Shown piece by piece: positions 17,413-26,579 of a stretch of 64,000 nt of DNA (within the stretch, counting starts at the first letter, position 1; each line of letters starts with the position of its first letter). The stretch spans positions 1-64,000 of the forward strand of contig CAVPTL010000020.1 of the NCBI GenBank assembly GCA_963708725.1, in the 5' to 3' direction. Both the position numbers and the translations under genes were made by a program. This DNA is from CAVPTL01 sp963708725 (lineage in GTDB: Bacteria; Actinomycetota; Thermoleophilia; Gaiellales; JAICJC01). The notes beneath the pieces were generated by a model that saw only the letters and a program-made list of their open reading frames with translations, was not told the origin of the DNA and ran no database searches.

Positions 17413-17773
17413 GCTGTCTCCTTTTACGGGATCAAACAGAATGGCGACGCCGGCCGAATCGAGTTCGGTTATCGGAATTGGGAGCTGGGAGATCGACCGA
17501 CTTAACCGGTTATCCATGAAGACACGAACAAACGCAAGGCTTTAATCGAAAAGACGTTTAGCGGTGCCGCAAACTGCGGGTGATTTCGGCCTCACCGAAG
17601 CGCCGACCGGTGTTTGCGCACATCGTATTTTCAATTGTGTTCTCTTGCGGTATGTGTCTATTGCATGGATAACGGTGGAGCCGGTCTAACTCCCTCGCTC
17701 TCGACTTCATTCCGACATCTTCCTGGCCGGCGTAGCCATCGGGTCACCTCAGACGCTCCAAAGGAGACGCGTG
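17413..17773. other. Intergenic region between divergent propeller paralogues
   Basis: These 361 bases separate the start codons of the two paralogues and must hold both promoters. The region is clearly more AT-rich than the neighbouring genes, especially 17520-17550 and 17615-17665. Both genes have AAGGAGA-type ribosome sites at its edges (17419-17425 on minus, 17761-17767 on plus). I found no convincing -35/-10 pair, no long inverted repeat and no credible small gene. Confidence 0.5.
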
Positions 17774-18970
17774 ATGATTCTTGGAAGAAAACGTGTGGCG
17801 CTGCTCGCCGTGGTTCTGGCGAGCTTGCTCGCCGCAGCGATCGCCGATGCGGCGGTGGTACAGAAGCCACCCGCCCCGTCTTACCAGGCGAACGGCACAG
17901 TTCGGAAGATCATTATTGTCGGTAACACCGCCTATCTGGCCGGTGAGTTCACCGGCATGATTCCCAGCGGTGGTGGTGCGACGGTTGCGCGTAACCACGT
18001 GGCGGCGGTCGATCTGAGCACGGGCGACCTGCTGCCGTGGAATCCCAACGCCAGCGGCAACGTGTTTGCACTCGCCGCCAGCGGCGGCAATATCTATCTT
18101 GGTGGATCATTCGCCACGGTCGGAGGCGCCGCGCATAAGAATGTGGCTGAGGTCGACGGCACCCTGGGCGCGCCGGTCTCACAGTTCGGCAACACGCTTC
18201 GCCCGAACAAAACCGTTCGGGCGTTGCTGGTATTGAACGGCCATCTGTACCTCGGTGGCGCGTTCACCAACATCCATTCGTTCATGGCCGAGGCCGACGC
18301 GACCACGGGTACCTTCATGCCCACCTGGAATCCGATCGTGGATCAGGAAGTGCGTGCGCTTGCGGCTGATACCAGCGGTTCGCGCATCGTCGAGGGTGGC
18401 TTCCAGCAGTGCCCCACGGGCTCCGGCTGTGAAGGACACATCGCCATCGGTGCGGTCGATCCGACGACGGGTGCGTTTCTCCCGTTTGCCTATCAGGGCC
18501 CGCCGACATTCGTACCGCCCCCGCCGTTCCCATATCGGCCGTTCCAGGTGCTCTCGTTCGCGCAGGACGGCGACACGCTGTTCGTTGCCGGCACCGGTAA
18601 CGGCGGCACCGCCCTGAGCATCAATATGGAGGACGGTACCGTCAACTATCGCGAGGGCTTCAACGGCAACGTGGTCGGGCTTGGTGTGGCCGACGGGATC
18701 CTCTACATGGGTGGTCACTTCAGCGACTACTGCGGTCCGATCCAAGGGAATAACTTCGTGTGTGCCGGGCTTCCCGGCTCGGCAAGTCGCGACAAGCTCG
18801 CGGCGGTCGACGAGGCCACCGGTCAGGTTCTGAGCCCGTGGAACCCCGCGGTCAATACGAACCTCGGGATCGAGGCTCTGGCCGCGTCGGGTACCAACGT
18901 CGCCATCGGCGGCGAGTTCACGAAGGTGGCCGGCGTCAACGTCCAGCACTTCGCTCGGTTCGCTGAGTAG
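17774..18970 (+). CDS. Secreted beta-propeller-like protein, paralogue B
   Basis: A secreted protein of about 398 residues, with a signal peptide MILGRKRVALLAVVLASLLA and cleavage near DAA-V. ATG 17774 matches the start of the paralogue and is 8 bases from AAGGAG; GTG 17771 is possible. It is collinear with the protein at 16201-17412: both contain GTVR-IIIVGNTAYL, a Gly-rich MIP-GGGATV turn, the FSDYCGPI...NFVCAGLPGSASRD block and the C-terminus VNVQHFARFAE. It differs by a Pro-rich insertion (FVPPPPFPYRP) near residue 250. Its function is unknown; cell-surface binding or structure is likely. A strong 16-bp hairpin follows the gene. Confidence 0.75.
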   Translation: MILGRKRVALLAVVLASLLAAAIADAAVVQKPPAPSYQANGTVRKIIIVGNTAYLAGEFTGMIPSGGGATVARNHVAAVDLSTGDLLPWNPNASGNVFALAASGGNIYLGGSFATVGGAAHKNVAEVDGTLGAPVSQFGNTLRPNKTVRALLVLNGHLYLGGAFTNIHSFMAEADATTGTFMPTWNPIVDQEVRALAADTSGSRIVEGGFQQCPTGSGCEGHIAIGAVDPTTGAFLPFAYQGPPTFVPPPPFPYRPFQVLSFAQDGDTLFVAGTGNGGTALSINMEDGTVNYREGFNGNVVGLGVADGILYMGGHFSDYCGPIQGNNFVCAGLPGSASRDKLAAVDEATGQVLSPWNPAVNTNLGIEALAASGTNVAIGGEFTKVAGVNVQHFARFAE

Positions 18971-18996
18971 GAGCAACGGCAGAGCCTTGTGCTCAT

Positions 18997-19035
18997 CCGG
19001 CAGAGGTTGACCCTCCATCGGTCAACCTCTGCCGG
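18997..19035 (+). terminator. Strong hairpin terminator after propeller gene B
   Basis: CCGGCAGAGGTTGACC pairs perfectly over 16 bp with GGTCAACCTCTGCCGG, around a 7-base loop. It starts 26 bases after the stop at 18970. No U-tract follows directly. Confidence 0.75.
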
Positions 19036-19116
19036 AACCCCTGGTTTCTTGGTTGCAGGCCGGTTCCCGCTGCGGTACCGTCGGGGCGATTGGCAGGACT
19101 TGGAAGAGGGGGAGTC

Positions 19117-20241
19117 ATGCGATTACGCGTCCTGGTACTTGCGGGCCTTGGGCTTGCAAGCGTGTGGATGGGGGGCTCGGCGGCCGCATCCGTCAAGCCC
19201 AGCACTGCGACCATGACAACGGTGGTTTCGGGGCTCGACAACCCGCGGGATCTCGCATTTGTCGGCGGCAAGCTGTACGTCGCCGAGGCTGGCCACGGCG
19301 GCAGCGCGTGCTTTACGATCCCTGGCGAGGGCAAGAACTGCGTCGGGTTCACCAGCGCGATCACCCGTATCAACGTCGCCGGTAAGAGTGCGAATCGGGT
19401 CGTCACCGGCCTGTTCTCGATCGCGGGCGCCGATGGATCGGCCGCGACCGGCGTCGACGGTATCTCGTCCCGGGGGTCCCAGATCTATGGGATCGAAACC
19501 GGCGCTTCGCTTTCGGTCCCACCGGGCGTTGTCGGGCCGGGTGTCGAGGCCAAGGCAAAGGCGCAGATCGGGCGTCTGATCATCGCCGGCACCGGCGGCA
19601 CGTGGAGGACGAATGGGAACGTGGGGGACCGCGACTACATCTGGAGCAATCATCACAAGCGGTTCGTCCCCGGACAGTTCCCCGACGCCAATCCGTATGG
19701 TGTCGTCGCGACCGGGGGCTCGGTGCTCGTGGTCGACGCCGGATCGAACACGCTCGACCGTGTGACGGCCGCCGGACGGGTGCACGTACTTCGGTTCATT
19801 CCGAATCCACCCGCATCCGACTCCGTGCCGACCTGTGTGGACAAGGGACCCGGCGGCGCAATCTTCATCGGCGAGTTGACCGGCGGTGGTAACCGCCCCG
19901 GTGCCTCGGTGGTGTGGCGTTACGTGCCGGCGACCAACTCACTCACGAAGTGGGCCACCGGGTTGACGACGGTGACGGGGTGCGGATTCGGTCACGACGG
20001 GAAGTTCTACGCGACTGAGTTCTCGTCACTGGGTCTCGACAACGCGGCGCCGGGTACGGGTCGTGTGGTGCGAGTGCCCGCGCACAGCACGAAGCCGATC
20101 ACCATCGTCGGGGGCCTGTCCTTCCCCGGCGGGTTTGCGGGAGCCGCCGACGGTTCGTTGTATGTCTCCAACTGGAGCATCGCACCGTCACACGGACAGC
20201 CGGGTGCGCCCACCGGCTCCGTTGTGCGAATCACGCCCTGA
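19117..20241 (+). CDS. ScyD/ScyE-like secreted propeller protein
   Basis: A 374-residue secreted protein. ATG 19117 follows a GGGGGAG ribosome site and opens a signal peptide (MRLRVLVLAGLGLASVWMGG, cleavage near AAA-S). The mature part resembles ScyD/ScyE family propellers: TVVSGLDNPRDLAFVGGKLY at the start, FVPGQFPDANPYGVVATGGS in the middle (usually DSNPYGV), VDAGSNTLDRVT, and a C-terminal GFAGAADGSLYVSNWS. The biochemical role of the family outside scytonemin clusters is not known. It is a single gene ended by a 12-bp hairpin. Confidence 0.75.
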   Translation: MRLRVLVLAGLGLASVWMGGSAAASVKPSTATMTTVVSGLDNPRDLAFVGGKLYVAEAGHGGSACFTIPGEGKNCVGFTSAITRINVAGKSANRVVTGLFSIAGADGSAATGVDGISSRGSQIYGIETGASLSVPPGVVGPGVEAKAKAQIGRLIIAGTGGTWRTNGNVGDRDYIWSNHHKRFVPGQFPDANPYGVVATGGSVLVVDAGSNTLDRVTAAGRVHVLRFIPNPPASDSVPTCVDKGPGGAIFIGELTGGGNRPGASVVWRYVPATNSLTKWATGLTTVTGCGFGHDGKFYATEFSSLGLDNAAPGTGRVVRVPAHSTKPITIVGGLSFPGGFAGAADGSLYVSNWSIAPSHGQPGAPTGSVVRITP

Positions 20242-20254
20242 GCGGAAGCGCAAT

Positions 20255-20285
20255 GGCCGGAGCGGGCAATCGACCCGCTCCGGCC
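20255..20285. terminator. Hairpin terminator between convergent genes
   Basis: GGCCGGAGCGGG pairs perfectly with CCCGCTCCGGCC around a 7-base loop. It lies between the plus gene ending at 20241 and the minus gene ending at 20292, so it could serve both. Confidence 0.7.
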
Positions 20286-20291
20286 GGCTGC

Positions 20292-20576
20292 CTACGCCGT
20301 CATCCGGATGGCCACGTTGTACTTCGTGACCGACGTGCGGTTTCCGGGGGTATCGCCTGCCGGCATTGCATCGAGCGCCGCGTCGCCACGGCGGTAGTCC
20401 TCCTCGTTGGCGAAGAAGACGATTGCCAGTGAGGTTTCGCCTTCGGGATCGTGGAGCACCATGATCTCGGTGGCGGGGACATCGTCGGGGCGTCCGCCCT
20501 CCCCGATCTCCTTCCGCAGCTCTTCGATCCGGGCCTGGTTCACCCCGTCGAAGCCGACAACGCGTGCGAGTGCCAT
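20292..20576 (-). CDS. Hypothetical protein, 94 aa, dimeric alpha-beta barrel-like
   Basis: A small soluble protein (MALARVVGFDGVNQARIEEL...). The pattern of a short strand (ALARVVGF), a helix (NQARIEELRKEI), then ATEIMVLHDPEG / SLAIVFFANEEDYRRGDAAL resembles dimeric alpha-beta barrel (ABM/EthD-like) proteins, but no catalytic residue is evident. The ribosome site is strong (GGGAGGAG before ATG 20576). It diverges from the phosphoesterase gene. Confidence 0.65.
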   Translation of the reverse strand: MALARVVGFDGVNQARIEELRKEIGEGGRPDDVPATEIMVLHDPEGETSLAIVFFANEEDYRRGDAALDAMPAGDTPGNRTSVTKYNVAIRMTA

Positions 20577-20700
20577 GCGAATCTCCTCCCTATAGGGGAA
20601 TCAGATCCTACAGCTATTCATTTCCGACCACATTCCCTGGTAGGGTGACTGCGGGGCAAGGCTCCGCCCCACCTAAGCGCCGTCATCGAACGGGGGAACC

Positions 20701-22206
20701 ATGTCATCGATGAGACTCTTCGTCGTTTCGCTGCTCGCTGCTGGTGTTTTGACCGCAGCCGGCACCGGCACCGCCGAGGCGGCCGCGAGCTGCACGATCA
20801 CGAAACAGACGACGCCGACGCTTGTGGCCAAGAAGGTCACATGGACGTGGGCAGTGAGCTGCACAGGCTTGACGGGGAGCTACAACGTCTACACCGACGC
20901 GTTGGACGTGACCACCGGCAAGGCATACGGAACCCTTGGTACCGGGAGCCCGTACACCACCGCCACCAGCGGGGCGACCGAGTCAAAGACGATCCCGACC
21001 TGCGTGCCCTCAGAGCTCTGGAATGTCAAGGTGGCTGTGCGTAACTCGACCGGTACGCTGCTGGCCGGCCCGACGACCACGCCATCGGCGTCCCTGTGTC
21101 CCACCACACCGCCCCCACCGCCACCACCGACCGGCCCAACCGTACCGATGGGTGTGACGGCGACCGCCGTGAGTGACACAGAGATCGATCTGTCCTGGCC
21201 GGCATCGACCGACCAGGCGGGCACGATCCAGGGCTACCACGTCTACCGCGACGGGACCAACCTCGGGCCGGTATCGGCCACGAGTTTCCAGGATGTCGGT
21301 CTCGCCCCTGGCTCGACCCACAGCTACCAGGTCGACGCGTTCGATGCGACCCAGTCGAGCGCCAGGTCGACCGTGGTCACCGCCAGAACGACCGGTGGTG
21401 GCGGCGGGGGGTTTGCGCCCATCAGCCACGTGATGGTGCTGTTCGACGAGAACCGCACACAGGCGCAGGTGACGGACCCCAGCTCGACCATGTACATGCC
21501 GTATCTGACCAGCCTGGGCACACAGTTCGCGCACACCACGAACTACACGGCGCTCGTTCACCCGAGTCTCCCCAACTATTTCGCGGTCACGAGTGGTTCG
21601 ACGCAGACCGCTACCACCGACTGCGGAACGAACACCACCGCCTGCGCCACAGCAGAGGACAGCATCTTCCATCAGACCGAGGTGACCGGGGGTGGGTGGC
21701 AGGAGTGGGCCGAGTCCGAGCCTTCCAACTGTGCAAAGGCAGACAAGCAGCCATACGTCGTGCACCACGCGCCGCCTCCGTATTTCACCAACCTCACGAC
21801 CTGCGCAACCAACGACTTTGCACTGAACATCAACGCCGTTCCCGCGATCTCGGCGAGCTATACGTTCATCACGCCAAATAACAACGACAACGCTCACGGC
21901 ACTCCCGGAACCACCGGCTCCCCTGCCGCCGCCGACGCATGGCTGAAGACGTTGATGGGGCAGCTGATGGCCCAGCCGGCCTATACCAACGGCTCGACGC
22001 TTGTGATCCTCACCTGGGACGAGGGCGTCGGATCAAATCAGGTTATCTACACAGCGCTCGTGAATCCGCGTTTCTCGGGCCTCACCCTCACCGGCGCCTA
22101 TAACCACTATTCGACGCTTCGGCTCTCGGAGGAGCTGCTCGGGCTGCCGTTGCTGGGAAATGCGGCCACCGCCAACGACATGGAAGGCGAGCTCGGGCTG
22201 TCCTGA
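20701..22206 (+). CDS. Secreted phosphoesterase with fibronectin type III domain
   Basis: A 501-residue exported protein. The signal peptide runs to about residue 28 (GTAEAAA-S). After an N-terminal region of about 110 residues come a Pro-rich hinge (PTTPPPPPPPTGPT) and one fibronectin type III domain (about 150-230, DTEIDLSWPASTDQ...GYHVYRDG). A poly-Gly linker follows, then a phosphoesterase domain of the acid phosphatase/phospholipase C superfamily (HVMVLFDENRT, FAHTTNYTALVHPSLPNYFA, ...NNNDNAHG..., LVILTWDEG). It lacks part of the classic metal site, so the substrate is open. It is a single gene; the methyltransferase gene follows after 54 bases. Confidence 0.8.
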   Translation: MSSMRLFVVSLLAAGVLTAAGTGTAEAAASCTITKQTTPTLVAKKVTWTWAVSCTGLTGSYNVYTDALDVTTGKAYGTLGTGSPYTTATSGATESKTIPTCVPSELWNVKVAVRNSTGTLLAGPTTTPSASLCPTTPPPPPPPTGPTVPMGVTATAVSDTEIDLSWPASTDQAGTIQGYHVYRDGTNLGPVSATSFQDVGLAPGSTHSYQVDAFDATQSSARSTVVTARTTGGGGGGFAPISHVMVLFDENRTQAQVTDPSSTMYMPYLTSLGTQFAHTTNYTALVHPSLPNYFAVTSGSTQTATTDCGTNTTACATAEDSIFHQTEVTGGGWQEWAESEPSNCAKADKQPYVVHHAPPPYFTNLTTCATNDFALNINAVPAISASYTFITPNNNDNAHGTPGTTGSPAAADAWLKTLMGQLMAQPAYTNGSTLVILTWDEGVGSNQVIYTALVNPRFSGLTLTGAYNHYSTLRLSEELLGLPLLGNAATANDMEGELGLS

Positions 22207-22260
22207 TCTGCCCCGATCTGTGCGGTATCGTGGGTTGTACGCGACTCACAAGGGGGCTCG

Positions 22261-23148
22261 ATGAGTTCGGTACGCACACACCAGGAGGCAGCCGAGAACA
22301 CCGAAGCGATCGACGCGTGGAACGGACCGCTGTTCGAGCGATTCGTTGAGTTTCGCGAGGTGATCTGTGGCGGCCTCGCCGTGCACGGCGACGCGGCCCT
22401 GGAGGTGTTGGCGCCCCGGTCCGGCGACCGGGTGCTCGACGTTGGGTGCGGGTTTGGTGACACCACCTTGCAACTCGCCGAACGGGTGGGGGAGAGCGGC
22501 GTCGCTTTGGGCGTGGATGCGGCGCCGAGGTTTATCGAGATCGCCGAAGCCGAGGCGGCCGCAGCCGGGGCCGGCAACGCTCGCTACCTGGTATCCGACG
22601 TTCAGCTGAACCCGTTCGCTGAGCAGTTCGATACCGCGTACTCGCGTTTCGGCACAATGTTCTTCGCCAGCCCGGTGGCGGCGCTGCGAAACGTTCGCAA
22701 GGCACTGGTGCCCGGCGGCCGGCTGGTGATGGTCGTGTGGCGCCGGCGTGAGGACAACCCCTGGATCTACGAAGCGCAGAAGATCGTCGAGGGCATGGTC
22801 GAGCGGCCGCAGCAGTACGACGAGCCGACGTGTGGCCCGGGGCCGTTCTCGATGGCCAACGCCGACACGGTCACCGATGTGCTGATGTACGCGGGCTTCA
22901 CCGATGTCGAGCTGCGTCGCTGCGACCTCCCGATCACGGCCGGTACCGACCTCGAAAACGCGATCGACCTGACGATGGCGATCGGCCCGGGTGGCGAGAT
23001 CCTGCGGTTGCAGGGCGACCGGGCGGCCCACCTCCACGAGCCCGTCCGCGAGGCGTTGCGTGAGGGCCTCGCGCAATACGTGAGTGACGACGGCTCTGTC
23101 ACCGCGATGGCTTCGACCTGGATCGTGTCGGCCAAAGCGCCCAGCTGA
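22261..23148 (+). CDS. Class I SAM-dependent methyltransferase
   Basis: A 295-residue cytoplasmic methyltransferase. Motif I VLDVGCGFGDTT (about residue 58), the following acidic strand end (VALGVDAAPRFIEIAE), motif II/III (FDTAYSRFGTMFF) and the post-III strand (ALVPGGRLVMVVWRRRED) are all present, as in UbiE/COQ5-like enzymes acting on small molecules. The C-terminal half carries a lid with AGFTDVELRRCDLPITAG. The substrate is unknown and the neighbours give no clue. Confidence 0.85.
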   Translation: MSSVRTHQEAAENTEAIDAWNGPLFERFVEFREVICGGLAVHGDAALEVLAPRSGDRVLDVGCGFGDTTLQLAERVGESGVALGVDAAPRFIEIAEAEAAAAGAGNARYLVSDVQLNPFAEQFDTAYSRFGTMFFASPVAALRNVRKALVPGGRLVMVVWRRREDNPWIYEAQKIVEGMVERPQQYDEPTCGPGPFSMANADTVTDVLMYAGFTDVELRRCDLPITAGTDLENAIDLTMAIGPGGEILRLQGDRAAHLHEPVREALREGLAQYVSDDGSVTAMASTWIVSAKAPS

Positions 23149-23160
23149 GCTTCGACCACG

Positions 23161-23832
23161 TCAGTTCAGGACGTTCACTGCGCGGGAGACGACCAGCCCG
23201 AGCAGGATCAATGACGCCAGCGACTGCACCAGCATCGGGATCTTGGCCCTGGCGGTCAGCGGCATCGTGTCGGTGGGGCTGAACGCGGTGGCGTTCGTGA
23301 ACCCCAGGTAGAGGTAGTCGATGAACCGTGGCCGCCACTGCTCGGGCGCCAGTTCGGGGCTGAGCTGCTGGGGAAACGCGAAGTCGGGATGGGCACGCAG
23401 CCGGTGGGCGCGGGCGGCCGCCCCTCCGCAGTCGATCTCCCAGTAGAGCAGCGCGAATGCGATGTTGTTGGCGGCCCACACCGCCCCGCCGGCCGCGAGC
23501 AGCGAAGCCGGGGAGAATTTCGAGTCTCCTTCGATCAGACCGACCGCGAGCAGCACTGTCTGCGCCAATGCTCCTGCAACGAGCACGCCGACCAGCGTGA
23601 TCGAGCACCGCCGCAGTGCCTTTGAGCGTCGGTCGATCCGGCCGGGGTCGCCGAGAATCAGGACCACCAGCAACAGCACCTCGAGAATGGGCAGAACGCG
23701 GATTCCCGAGGTGATCTTGAATGTCCCGGGCAGCACCAGCGTCAGTACGGTGACGGTGAGTACGGCGCCCGCCATCGGCCACCGTGACTCGCCGACGACC
23801 GTCTCAGGCTCGTGGTCGTCGGCGACAGGCAT
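23161..23832 (-). CDS. DUF1345-like membrane protein
   Basis: A 223-residue integral membrane protein with about five helices. The C-terminal half has FIDYLYLGFTNATAFSPTDTMPLTARAKIPMLVQSL, which (as I recall it) is the conserved pattern of the DUF1345 family of uncharacterised membrane proteins: DYLY near a helix start and SPTD before the next helix. No transport or enzyme role is established for the family. It converges with the methyltransferase gene (12-base gap). Confidence 0.7.
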   Translation of the reverse strand: MPVADDHEPETVVGESRWPMAGAVLTVTVLTLVLPGTFKITSGIRVLPILEVLLLVVLILGDPGRIDRRSKALRRCSITLVGVLVAGALAQTVLLAVGLIEGDSKFSPASLLAAGGAVWAANNIAFALLYWEIDCGGAAARAHRLRAHPDFAFPQQLSPELAPEQWRPRFIDYLYLGFTNATAFSPTDTMPLTARAKIPMLVQSLASLILLGLVVSRAVNVLN

Positions 23833-23865
23833 CCCGCGATGCTATAGAACTCCGCCGTCAGGCGG

Positions 23866-24408
23866 TCATGGGATCAGCGAGTAGACGAAGCGTGCGCCGC
23901 CGTTCGGCGCAAAGCTGACCTGCACCTGGCCTCGGGCGTTTCGGTACTGCAGCGTGCCTCCGACCACCGCTCCGCGGAACCCGGTGACGTTGCGCTGGAT
24001 CTGAACGACTCCGATCGCCGAGATCTGCCCGTTGGGGAGCGACGCCGTGAACGTGTAGGACAGCCGCTCCGAGCGAGTGCCGACGAAGGTGATGACACCG
24101 TGGACGTCCAGCACGCCGATCGAGGTACCGTCGCGCTGGAGCGCGCCGTGGACGATCACCTCGTCGCCGGGGCTGTCCCCCGACGCTCCGTTGTCGACCG
24201 AGGTCTGGGTCGGATTCGCGAGCATCAGCACGAGCTTTCGTGGCTGGTGGATGCCCTGAAGCGATGGTGAGGACACCACGCCGGGCTGGAGCCCCCACGG
24301 GGTGAGCGCCGGTCCGCCCGAACCGCGCGCCGAAACCAGCCCCGCAGCCAGCGCGATCGCACCAACCCCAACCACCCCAAGAACAACCAACGTCAGTCGT
24401 CGTCGCAT
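23866..24408 (-). CDS. Secreted allene oxide cyclase barrel/dirigent-like protein
   Basis: A protein of about 180 residues with an N-terminal signal or anchor (MRRRLTLVVLGVVGVGAIALAAG). The C-terminal 130 residues resemble dirigent/AOC-barrel-like domains: GDEVIVHGALQRDGTSIGVLDV, then LSYTFTASLPNGQISAIGVVQ and FRGAVVGGTLQYRNARGQVQV. The IGV and GG turns alternate as in these eight-stranded barrels. ATG 24408 is chosen over 24438 because it starts the basic signal. The assignment is tentative. Confidence 0.6.
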   Translation of the reverse strand: MRRRLTLVVLGVVGVGAIALAAGLVSARGSGGPALTPWGLQPGVVSSPSLQGIHQPRKLVLMLANPTQTSVDNGASGDSPGDEVIVHGALQRDGTSIGVLDVHGVITFVGTRSERLSYTFTASLPNGQISAIGVVQIQRNVTGFRGAVVGGTLQYRNARGQVQVSFAPNGGARFVYSLIP

Positions 24409-24480
24409 GTGAAACCCCCAAAGCCGCCAATGTCGCAAGGACGGAGCCCACGCTATCGGGCGATTCGGATGGCGCCGGAG

Positions 24481-26499
24481 TTACTCGGGCTGGAGCTGGT
24501 GGCGCCAGCCGAGCAGCACACCGTGGACGGCGGCGGCGCCGACGATCGGCTCGTCGGGCAGCTCGAGCTCGAGCGGATGAAGGATGAACGGCTGCGTCTG
24601 AGAGCCGCCGATTCCGCCGTGGAACGAGATCAGCTCCTCGAACGCGCAGCCCTCGTCGCGCACCGGGTCGTAGAAGCTCCCGACCATGATGTCGGCGACG
24701 TGAGGGAACCCGTCGGTACGCAACAGGTGCGCCGCGGCGCCGGGGGAGAAGGCGGCCAGCGGATCGACGCCGTCGATGTGGCCGTCCGAAAGCCGGTGTG
24801 AGCCTTCGGCACCAAGCACCATCGCGCCATGCTCCTGCGATCTCACCAGCAGCCAGCCGATGTGGGGATGCGATCGCATCGCGGGAATCAGCCGTGGGTG
24901 CGAGGCATCGAGCTCCTCGAGAGTGAGCCGCCGGTTCTCCTGCATGAGATAGACCAGGCCCAGATTCCCCGAACCCATGACGATGGCGTCGTCCTGGGCG
25001 CCATCCTTGGCCTTGGCATCGTCATCTCCCTTTGGGCGGGTGGCCTCCGACATGGCCAGGCCGACCATGGCCGTCTGCTCGTCGCCTCCGGCCATGTCCG
25101 CCGCCGAGCCGGCGGTGAGCGAGCGTTCGACGAGATCTGCGAGGCTGTAGCCGTTTCGTTGCTTGAACGTCGCCCCCTGCGTCTGTCCGTGGTCGGACAG
25201 GACGACGATCTCGTAGGGGCGCGCCGCGAATCGGCGGGCGCGTTCGATCCGCCCGAACTGCTGATCGAGCTTCCGCAAGGCCTCGAGCGTGTCGGCTCGC
25301 TCGAGGCCGGAGTGGTGGGCGACCTCGTCGTAGCTCGAGAAGGTGGCATACACCGCGGGCCGGCCCTTCATCATGTCGGTGAGCACGCCGTACACGATCA
25401 GGTCACGCACGATCACGCACATGGCGGCGCGGAGGAAGGGGTAGATGCCCCCCCGGTGACCGCGCGGTTGCACGTCACGGCGAGCGGCCCGGTTGGACGC
25501 GAGGATCTCGAGTACGACCTCCCAGCCGAACAGCACCAGCGAGCGGGTGACGTTGTAGCCGTTGGCAAAGAACGCGCGGTAGCCGGGGTTGGCCGACTTT
25601 TCGGCGCTGATGCGGCTGACCGTCAGAATCACCTCGTCGGCCTCGCCGGAGAGCAGGTTGCCGCGGCTGGCACCACCGTTGGTCAGGAGGCCGATGCCCG
25701 TGGCGAGCCGGTGTTCGATCTCGGCGCAGTCGTCGGGTTTCGAACAGGTCATGACCCGTCCGGTCTCCTTCTCGACCCATCGAAACGCCGGGATGTCGTG
25801 GTTTGAGCCCAGAAGGATGCCGGCCTGACTGGCTCCGGTCTGGGACGAAAGATCGGTTTCCCATTCGGCCAGGCTGTGGGTGCCATCGGCGAGCCAGCGG
25901 GCCATGTTGGGGGTGTTGCCGTCGCGGATCGCACGCCGCAGTACCGGCAGACCGAGGCCGTCGATCTCGAGAAAGATGATGCCGGGCACCGACGTCTGCA
26001 CCCGCTCGCCCGAGCGCCTGGCGATGCGCTGGGTGACTCGCACGGTGTACGCGTCGTCGTCGTTGGTGCCGACCGCGACATCGATCACCACCGACACCAC
26101 GGCTGCGATCAGCGCTGTCGCCAGCGCCCACCCGAACGAGTCGATCTCGATCGCACTGGGGACGATCGCCGAGGCTGCCATCAGCATCAGTGCGTCCACC
26201 GCGAGCACCAGGATGAATCCAAGGCCCACCGTGTACGGCAGGCGGATGGCGGCGATTATCGGTGGGGCGATCGCGTTCAGGACGGCGACCAGAGCGGCGA
26301 CCAACATCGCGCCCCAAAAGCCGTGCACGGTGTCGCCGGGGAGGATGTATGCGGCGACCAGCAGGCCGACGGCCGACCCGACCCACGAGACCACGACAGG
26401 GATGAGGTGGAACCGCGGGCGCTGCGGTTTCCACGTTACCGGTTCGGCATACGTGGTACCCGGCTTCGGGTCGGTGTGGGGGGAGGACTCTGGCGGCAT
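24481..26499 (-). CDS. Holin-like membrane domain fused to alkaline-phosphatase-fold phosphodiesterase
   Basis: A 672-residue membrane enzyme. Residues about 30-145 carry four helices like the mycobacteriophage-type holin (phage holin 4_2) family (VVVSWVGSAVGLLVAAYILPG...). The rest is a type I phosphodiesterase/alkaline phosphatase superfamily domain: IIFLEIDGLGLPVL supplies the first metal Asp, SSQTGASQAGILLGSNHD the nucleophile Ser/Thr, FSSYDEVAHHSG an Asp/His pair and VVLSDHGQTQGATF the SDHG ligands. It probably cleaves phosphoester bonds of a lipid or polymer at the membrane; the substrate is unknown. ATG 26499 is used. It diverges from the HEAT protein and glycosyltransferase pair. Confidence 0.8.
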   Translation of the reverse strand: MPPESSPHTDPKPGTTYAEPVTWKPQRPRFHLIPVVVSWVGSAVGLLVAAYILPGDTVHGFWGAMLVAALVAVLNAIAPPIIAAIRLPYTVGLGFILVLAVDALMLMAASAIVPSAIEIDSFGWALATALIAAVVSVVIDVAVGTNDDDAYTVRVTQRIARRSGERVQTSVPGIIFLEIDGLGLPVLRRAIRDGNTPNMARWLADGTHSLAEWETDLSSQTGASQAGILLGSNHDIPAFRWVEKETGRVMTCSKPDDCAEIEHRLATGIGLLTNGGASRGNLLSGEADEVILTVSRISAEKSANPGYRAFFANGYNVTRSLVLFGWEVVLEILASNRAARRDVQPRGHRGGIYPFLRAAMCVIVRDLIVYGVLTDMMKGRPAVYATFSSYDEVAHHSGLERADTLEALRKLDQQFGRIERARRFAARPYEIVVLSDHGQTQGATFKQRNGYSLADLVERSLTAGSAADMAGGDEQTAMVGLAMSEATRPKGDDDAKAKDGAQDDAIVMGSGNLGLVYLMQENRRLTLEELDASHPRLIPAMRSHPHIGWLLVRSQEHGAMVLGAEGSHRLSDGHIDGVDPLAAFSPGAAAHLLRTDGFPHVADIMVGSFYDPVRDEGCAFEELISFHGGIGGSQTQPFILHPLELELPDEPIVGAAAVHGVLLGWRHQLQPE

Positions 26500-26579
26500 T
26501 GGGGCGCGGTGGAGCAAGAAGTAAAGCAGAGCGCGCGGCCCCGGTGGATTTCTGCCGCGGGGCGTCGATCACCCGACCG

